In this document: positions 4,665-5,168 of the stretch, piece by piece
How positions within the stretch are numbered: position 1 is the stretch's first letter
Layout: the number at the start of each line of letters is the position of its first letter
Assembly: GCA_964587555.1 (NCBI GenBank)
Contig: CAZPLR010000062.1
Location: 1-5,168, forward strand
Length of the DNA: 5,168 nucleotides
Direction: 5' to 3'
Source: JAHHTP01 sp964587555
GTDB taxonomy: Bacteria; Bacillota; Clostridia; Oscillospirales; Ruminococcaceae
Translations under genes and position numbers: made by a program
Notes under the pieces: generated by a model
What the model was told of the DNA's origin: nothing
The model's database searches: none
What the model saw: the letters and a program-made list of their open reading frames with translations, nothing else

Positions 4665-5168
4665 TCACAGCTTTACATACAACGCAAACGCATAGTCGAA
4701 TACGCCGCCCGCTCCCTTGCTCACAGTGGTTTCCCCGTCTAACGCATAAGCGCCGCCGACGTCGTGGAACGATACGATCCCTTCCTCTGTAATGCGGTTT
4801 ATCGCATAGTAGTTTTCATATCCCGATGAGCCGATGCTGGTGTCTAAGCAGGTGTTCATATACCCGCGCTCATATCCTGTACCATCCAGCAGATAATTCG
4901 CCCAGCCGGAATCATGCTTGAAGTCTTTGTAGGACAGCCATCCGTTACGCTTGTCGTGGATTACCCATGAGGTGATAATATAGGTTCTCGTTAAATCAGA
5001 GGTGCTCTGCACCATGGTGCGCGACCGCGCCGTGCAGAACACATAGTCGTAATCAAACATTGGGTCGGGGTATGGATAGACAATCTTCTGGTTAGTCTCA
5101 GAAAAGCCGTAGGTATTCTGCGGCGTGCCGACATATTGTCCCTCGACGCGCACAATCTTAGGCGTGTA
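4665..5168 (-). CDS. Unrecognised phage-like protein, C-terminal part (enters from the right edge)
   Basis: The last 167 residues of a protein whose N-terminus lies beyond the right edge; the frame is open to base 5168. A GTG at 5153 is inside this open frame and has no ribosome binding site I can see, so it is not a credible start. The sequence is rich in Tyr, Gly, Asp and Asn, with Trp residues, no membrane segments and few long helices, which suggests a beta-rich fold. Segments such as VYPYPDPMFDYDYVF, ITSWVIHDKRNGWLSYKDF and the hydrophobic end FDYAFALYVKL are visible. I recognise no family. Its position directly before a holin suggests a phage distal tail, receptor-binding or baseplate-associated protein, but this rests on context only. 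Confidence 0.75.
   Translation of the reverse strand, partial: YTPKIVRVEGQYVGTPQNTYGFSETNQKIVYPYPDPMFDYDYVFCTARSRTMVQSTSDLTRTYIITSWVIHDKRNGWLSYKDFKHDSGWANYLLDGTGYERGYMNTCLDTSIGSSGYENYYAINRITEEGIVSFHDVGGAYALDGETTVSKGAGGVFDYAFALYVKL

Noticed and set aside
5151..5153. GTG at 5153 as the start of the right-edge gene
   Set aside because: The frame is open through to base 5168 and no ribosome binding site is seen, so the gene most likely begins outside the window.

Overview
The window looks like chromosomal DNA of a low-GC-type Gram-positive bacterium, most likely a clostridial (Clostridia) species. The grounds are strong AGGAGG-type ribosome binding sites, an extended -10 promoter with a perfect TATAAT, a TcdE-type phage holin, a clostridial-style lipoprotein and a clostridial-style methyltransferase. 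I cannot name the species. Every gene I can support lies on the minus strand, so transcription runs from high to low coordinates; the plus-strand open frames are antisense shadows.

Right half (5168 to about 3040) is the distal end of a phage-like late cluster. It begins with the C-terminal part of an unrecognised protein that enters from the right edge, probably a phage structural or tail protein. Next comes a four-helix phage_holin_4 (TcdE-like) holin. Thirteen bases further on is a 377-residue Gln/Ala-rich helical protein with five tandem 18-residue repeats, each carrying one Trp. The cluster ends at a textbook Rho-independent terminator at 3041-3066. No endolysin, integrase or attachment site is visible, so this could be an intact prophage edge, a remnant or a domesticated phage-tail-like cluster.

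Left half (about 2993 to 1) is ordinary chromosome. A clear promoter at 2965-2993 drives a PTS Enzyme I (ptsI-like) gene. A class I SAM-dependent methyltransferase follows after 41 bases with no terminator between them, so the two are probably co-transcribed. After a 152-base AT-rich spacer comes the 5' part of a secreted lipoprotein with a long Ser/Thr/Glu-rich tether, which runs off the left edge. This lipoprotein frame is easy to miss because its 3' end is outside the window.

The points most worth a second look are: the 18-residue Trp repeat array, including two adjacent 54-base copies that match at 51 of 54 positions; the Enzyme I, which keeps all visible catalytic motifs but stops about 40 residues earlier than usual; and the tight phage/housekeeping junction at the terminator-promoter pair. 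I did not find convincing evidence for a wholly new defence or mobile system in these 5.2 kb.
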